DNA from: Saprospiraceae bacterium
GTDB taxonomy: Bacteria; Bacteroidota; Bacteroidia; Chitinophagales; Saprospiraceae
DNA length: 64,000 nt
Assembly (NCBI GenBank): GCA_013360405.1
Contig: JABWBR010000056.1
Coordinates: 1-64,000 of the forward strand
Reading direction: 5' to 3'
In this document: positions 60,546 to 64,000 of the stretch, one piece after another
How positions within the stretch are numbered: position 1 is the stretch's first letter
Layout: each line of letters starts with the position of its first letter
The notes under the pieces: generated by a model
Seen by the model: the letters and a program-made list of their open reading frames with translations, nothing else
What the model was told of the DNA's origin: nothing
Database searches by the model: none
Made by a program: the position numbers and the translations under genes

Positions 60546-63542
60546 ATGATAAAAGGTATTACCCTCCGTACAGTTGCGGCCTTGTGGCTCATACTGGCGG
60601 CCTGGACGCTGCAAGCCCAGGTTACCATAAAAGGGAAAGTAACCGATGATGCCCACGAACCCCTCATCGGTGTCAATATCCTGGTGAAAAACTCGACTGC
60701 AGGTACGGTTTCCGAGTTGGATGGCACATTCGAACTCACGGTACCCAACCCTTATGTTACGCTGGTATTTTCCTATATAGGGTACAGCACGCAGGAAGTA
60801 GCCCTAAAAGGACAAACTACTATCGACGTGACGCTGAGCGAGGGCAGCCAGTTGCTCAACGAAGTAGTCGTGGTAGGCTACGGCACACAGCGAAAAAGCG
60901 ATGTAACGGGCTCGGTTGCCAGCGTAAAATCGGAAGATATTCAAAAGATCGCCACCTCCAGCGTCACGCAGGCGCTTCAGGGTAAAGTGGCAGGCGTGCA
61001 AGTCACCGCCTCGTCAGGGCGGCCCGGCGACGGCGCCGTGGTACGCGTACGCGGCGTGGGTACCTTCAACGGTGCTGCGCCCATATACGTAGTAGACGGG
61101 GTTATTTTGGATAATATGGACTTCCTCAATCCCAGCGATATTGAAAGCGTGGAAGTACTCAAAGACGCATCTGCAGCAGCTATCTACGGCACGCGTGGCG
61201 CCAACGGCGTCATCATGGTCACCACCAAAAAAGGACGGCAGAGCGATAAAACGCATTTCAGCCTCAACAGTTACGTAGGTTCGCAGCAGGTAGCCAAAAA
61301 AATCGACCTGGTCAACGCCCGCGAATATGCCCAGCTATCCAACGAAGCCGCCATGAATACCGGCACGCCCAAGCCCTTCGCCGATCCCGATGCACTAGGC
61401 GAGGGCACCGACTGGCAGGATGTCGTATTCCGCGAGGCTATGATACAGAACTACAACCTGTCGGCCAACGGCGGCAACGACAAAATCCTGTTTAACCTCA
61501 GCGCCGACGTATTCCGCCAGGAAGGCATCGTGCGCAGCTCGTATTTCAACCGCTACTCGTTCAGGGCCAACAATGAATACCGGCTTACCAAAGATATCAA
61601 AGTAGGCCACAACCTCATGTACCAATTTACCGACAACAACAACGAACCGGGCGGCATCCTCTTCACGGCGTATACGGCCGACCCCACGGTGGTAGCTCGC
61701 GACTCGGCCGGCAACTTCGGCAATACGTCCAATCGCTCGAATGTGAGCAACCCGGCGGCCCAACTCGAATACAACGACTACAACAGGGGTTATGCCCAGC
61801 AATTGATCGGCAACGTTTTTGGCGAAGTATACATCTTGCGCAACTTTACTTTCCGCAGTACCTTCAACTTCTCGATGGGCAATTCAAGGGGTAAAAGCTT
61901 TACGCCCGAATTTTTCGTAAATGACAAGCAATTCAACCCCGAAAGCATATTGAGCGTGTCGCTCAACCGCTCGCGCGACTGGCAGTGGGAAAATACCCTT
62001 ACGTATACCAAAGCCTGGGACCTTCACCGCGTCACCGTGCTGGGAGGGGTAACTTCACAGGCGCGCGATTTTGAAAACTGGGGCGGCTCGCGCCGTCGAC
62101 TCGTAGGCGATGCCGAAGAATTTTACTACCTCAATGCCGGCGATATCGAAACGCAGACTAACTTCAACGGCGCTTCGCAGGAAAAATACTACTCCTATCT
62201 GTTTCGCCTCAACTACGCTTTCAAAGACAGATACCTGCTTACCGGCTCATTCCGCCGCGACGGCTCCTCGAAATTCGGCAGCGAAAAGCGGTTTGGCGAT
62301 TTTATGTCGGTGGCAGCAGCCTGGCGCGTTATCGAAGAAGCATTTATGCGCAACCAGGACTTCATCACCAACCTGAAACTGCGCTTCAGTTGGGGTGTGT
62401 TGGGCAATGACAAAATACCTTATACCTCTGCCATCCCAACGGTCACCGGCAACCTCAATGCCGTTTTCGGCGTCAATGAAGACCTCTTATTCGGCGCTAC
62501 GCCTACCCGATTAGCCAACCGTTTCCTGCAATGGGAAGAAAGTACGACAACGGATATCGGCCTCGACGTGGGCGTTCTTAACAATCGCCTGACCCTCGAA
62601 ATGGACAGATACATTCGCCGCACCTACGACATTCTGCTGCCGGTGCCCATTCCCGATTACGTGGGTTCTGACGGCGACCCTTACGTCAACGCGGCTGACA
62701 TTGAAAACCGGGGATGGGAACTCACCCTCAACTGGCGCGACCGCATCGGCAAAGTGGCTTACCACATCGGCGCGGTGGGCTCCTACAATAAAAACGAGGT
62801 ATTGTCGCTGGGCACCGGCAACGAGGCCCTCATCGGCGGCGGCGTGTCGGGCGGCGGTTTTGCCACCCGCTCGGAAGTCGGCGCGCCTATCGGTTCGTTT
62901 TTTGGCTACCAGGTAGCAGGCATTTATCAAAACCAGGCCGACCTCGACAACTTCCCCAAACGCGGCGATGAAAAACCCGGCGATTTGCGCTTTGCCGATA
63001 CCAACGGCGACGGTGTAATCAGCACGGACGACCGTGTGTTTATCGGCAACGCACTGCCCGATTATATTTATGGTTTTAATGCGGGTTTTGAAGTTGCCGG
63101 GCTGGATGTTACCGTTGACTTCAACGGCGTAGCCGGTAATGAGTTGTACAATTCCAAAAAAATGGACCGCTTCTTTGGCGTTACCAACTTTGAGACGAGC
63201 TTCCTGGATCGCTGGAATGGTGAAAACACGAGCAATACAGAGCCCCGGGTCACCAATGGCGGTTATCCCAACTATGCCGTGTCGGAGCGTTTTATTGAAG
63301 ACGGCGCTTTTCTGCGCCTGCGAAGTGTGATGCTGGGATATACCCTGCCGCAGTCGTTGCTTGGCAAAGTAAAAATCGAACGCCTGCGTATTTATTTCAG
63401 CGCCACCAACCCCATCACCTGGTCGGACTACAGCGGGTATTCGCCCGAAGTGACCAGTGAAGATGCCCTCAACAACGGCATCGACCGGGGTATTTATCCG
63501 GTGGCTAAAATTTTCACCATTGGCGTGAATGCCGGTTTTTAG
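60546..63542 (+). CDS. SusC/RagA family TonB-linked receptor of the glucan locus
   Basis: A 998-residue outer-membrane importer: signal to LQAQ, carboxypeptidase-like domain (VTIKGKVTDDAHEPLIGVNI), TonB box LNEVVVVGYGTQRKSDVTGS, plug (APIYVVDGVILDNMDFLNPS; VLKDASAAAIYGTRGANGVI) and barrel end KIFTIGVNAGF. It starts 20 bp after GH3 and is followed by susD, so the enzymes precede the importer in one long operon. Confidence 0.96.
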   Translation: MIKGITLRTVAALWLILAAWTLQAQVTIKGKVTDDAHEPLIGVNILVKNSTAGTVSELDGTFELTVPNPYVTLVFSYIGYSTQEVALKGQTTIDVTLSEGSQLLNEVVVVGYGTQRKSDVTGSVASVKSEDIQKIATSSVTQALQGKVAGVQVTASSGRPGDGAVVRVRGVGTFNGAAPIYVVDGVILDNMDFLNPSDIESVEVLKDASAAAIYGTRGANGVIMVTTKKGRQSDKTHFSLNSYVGSQQVAKKIDLVNAREYAQLSNEAAMNTGTPKPFADPDALGEGTDWQDVVFREAMIQNYNLSANGGNDKILFNLSADVFRQEGIVRSSYFNRYSFRANNEYRLTKDIKVGHNLMYQFTDNNNEPGGILFTAYTADPTVVARDSAGNFGNTSNRSNVSNPAAQLEYNDYNRGYAQQLIGNVFGEVYILRNFTFRSTFNFSMGNSRGKSFTPEFFVNDKQFNPESILSVSLNRSRDWQWENTLTYTKAWDLHRVTVLGGVTSQARDFENWGGSRRRLVGDAEEFYYLNAGDIETQTNFNGASQEKYYSYLFRLNYAFKDRYLLTGSFRRDGSSKFGSEKRFGDFMSVAAAWRVIEEAFMRNQDFITNLKLRFSWGVLGNDKIPYTSAIPTVTGNLNAVFGVNEDLLFGATPTRLANRFLQWEESTTTDIGLDVGVLNNRLTLEMDRYIRRTYDILLPVPIPDYVGSDGDPYVNAADIENRGWELTLNWRDRIGKVAYHIGAVGSYNKNEVLSLGTGNEALIGGGVSGGGFATRSEVGAPIGSFFGYQVAGIYQNQADLDNFPKRGDEKPGDLRFADTNGDGVISTDDRVFIGNALPDYIYGFNAGFEVAGLDVTVDFNGVAGNELYNSKKMDRFFGVTNFETSFLDRWNGENTSNTEPRVTNGGYPNYAVSERFIEDGAFLRLRSVMLGYTLPQSLLGKVKIERLRIYFSATNPITWSDYSGYSPEVTSEDALNNGIDRGIYPVAKIFTIGVNAGF

Positions 63543-63571
63543 TATTTTGTAAAACAAAAAAAAAAAGAGCT

Positions 63572-64000
63572 ATGACATACAAGTCAATCATGCGCTATGC
63601 GACCCTTACGCTCTTAGTTGCCGTGGTTTCTACCTCGTGCAAAAAAGAGTGGCTGGAGGTCAAACCACAAGGCGAGCTCACGGCAGGCAACTTTTTTCAA
63701 ACAGAAGATCACGCCGTTTGGGCCACCAATGCCGTCTATAACTTACTTCGCGACTGGAACGTTCATGCCTTCAACTACATTGGCATGACGGATATCATAT
63801 CTGATGACGCCGATAAGGGCAGCTTAGTCAATGACGCCATCTTCCTGGGTGACCTCGACAACTTCACCCATGACGCGGGCCACCAATCGCCCGCCGGCAT
63901 CTGGGGCGGGTATTACCAGGCGATCTATCGCGCCAACGTGGCTATCGAAAATATTCCGACTATTCCTGAAATGGACGAAACGCTGCGCCAGCGCCTGATT
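63572..64000 (+). CDS. SusD/RagB family lipoprotein (partial, runs off the window)
   Basis: The first 143 residues: MTYKSIMRYATLTLLVAVVS then TSCKKEWLEVKPQGELTAGN. Lipobox STSC at Cys23, followed by the SusD N-terminal pattern (FFQTEDHAVWATNAVYNLLR; IWGGYYQAIYRANVAIENIP). It starts 30 bp after the susC stop. The remaining ~350 residues lie beyond the window. Confidence 0.93.
   Translation, partial: MTYKSIMRYATLTLLVAVVSTSCKKEWLEVKPQGELTAGNFFQTEDHAVWATNAVYNLLRDWNVHAFNYIGMTDIISDDADKGSLVNDAIFLGDLDNFTHDAGHQSPAGIWGGYYQAIYRANVAIENIPTIPEMDETLRQRLI

Noticed and set aside
1-64000. tRNA or rRNA genes
   Set aside because: I saw no cloverleaf-like segment with GGTTCGAATCC-type arms and no rRNA signature; a dedicated search could still find one.

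Overview
The window looks like a chromosome piece from a Bacteroidota member, most likely a Saprospirae-type environmental bacterium (Haliscomenobacter/Lewinella-like; the rank is inference). Evidence: three SusC/RagA receptors, two SusD-like lipoproteins, type IX secretion C-terminal domains, a gliding-motility type (CHU_C) C-terminus, SprB-type repeats, TAnnTTTG promoter boxes and little use of Shine-Dalgarno sites.

Layout. (1) 1-8999, housekeeping and orphan genes: a DUF3179 protein, a duplicated-domain protein of unknown role, then a leftward block with an AddA/UvrD-type helicase, dCTP deaminase and a WD40 gene broken by one TGA; a Sfp-type phosphopantetheinyl transferase runs the other way. 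(2) About 9000-22030, a visibly AT-richer accessory island: an HTH/PIN toxin-antitoxin pair, decayed Bro-N and DUF1016 genes, a complete type I restriction-modification operon (hsdR, KilA-N, hsdM, hsdS), an AAA ATPase + DUF4276 pair that resembles a two-gene anti-phage module, and a tail of small-molecule or membrane genes. Copies of one dispersed repeat lie at about 10.5-10.6 kb and 19.25 kb, bracketing the defence genes; an octamer array closes the island at 22.1 kb. (3) 22190-25612: a Kef-type antiporter, a 38-residue membrane protein and a two-lobed retropepsin-like protease with PDZ. (4) 25994-50176: a large outer-membrane array in which SusC/SusD pairs or lone SusC proteins sit with three ~1,100-residue FG-GAP/ASPIC-UnbV (CRTAC1-like) proteins, a CHU_C protein and a beta-helix T9SS protein. 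(5) 50579-51226: pdxH. (6) 52123-64000: a glycan-utilisation locus with two PF10091/GH144-type proteins, a five-module binding protein, a GH3 beta-glucosidase, SusC and a SusD cut by the window edge. The GH144 + GH3 content suggests beta-1,2-glucan as substrate.

The most unusual signals are non-coding. Arrays of 7-bp units (CAGAGAA and GGTTGTC families) occur at four places. Two of them belong to a composite element built of a GGTTGTC-type array, an identical 58-bp block with a TAnnTTTG promoter box and a perfect 28-bp palindrome, and a CAGAGAA array that ends at the start of an outer-membrane gene. The CAGAGAA unit is stop-free in all six frames and changes the reading frame by one per unit, so it could act as a portable promoter and phase-variable leader. 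Separate palindromic MITE-like elements lie at 34156-34355 and 50214-50539. The second is nested and flanked by an 11-bp direct repeat.
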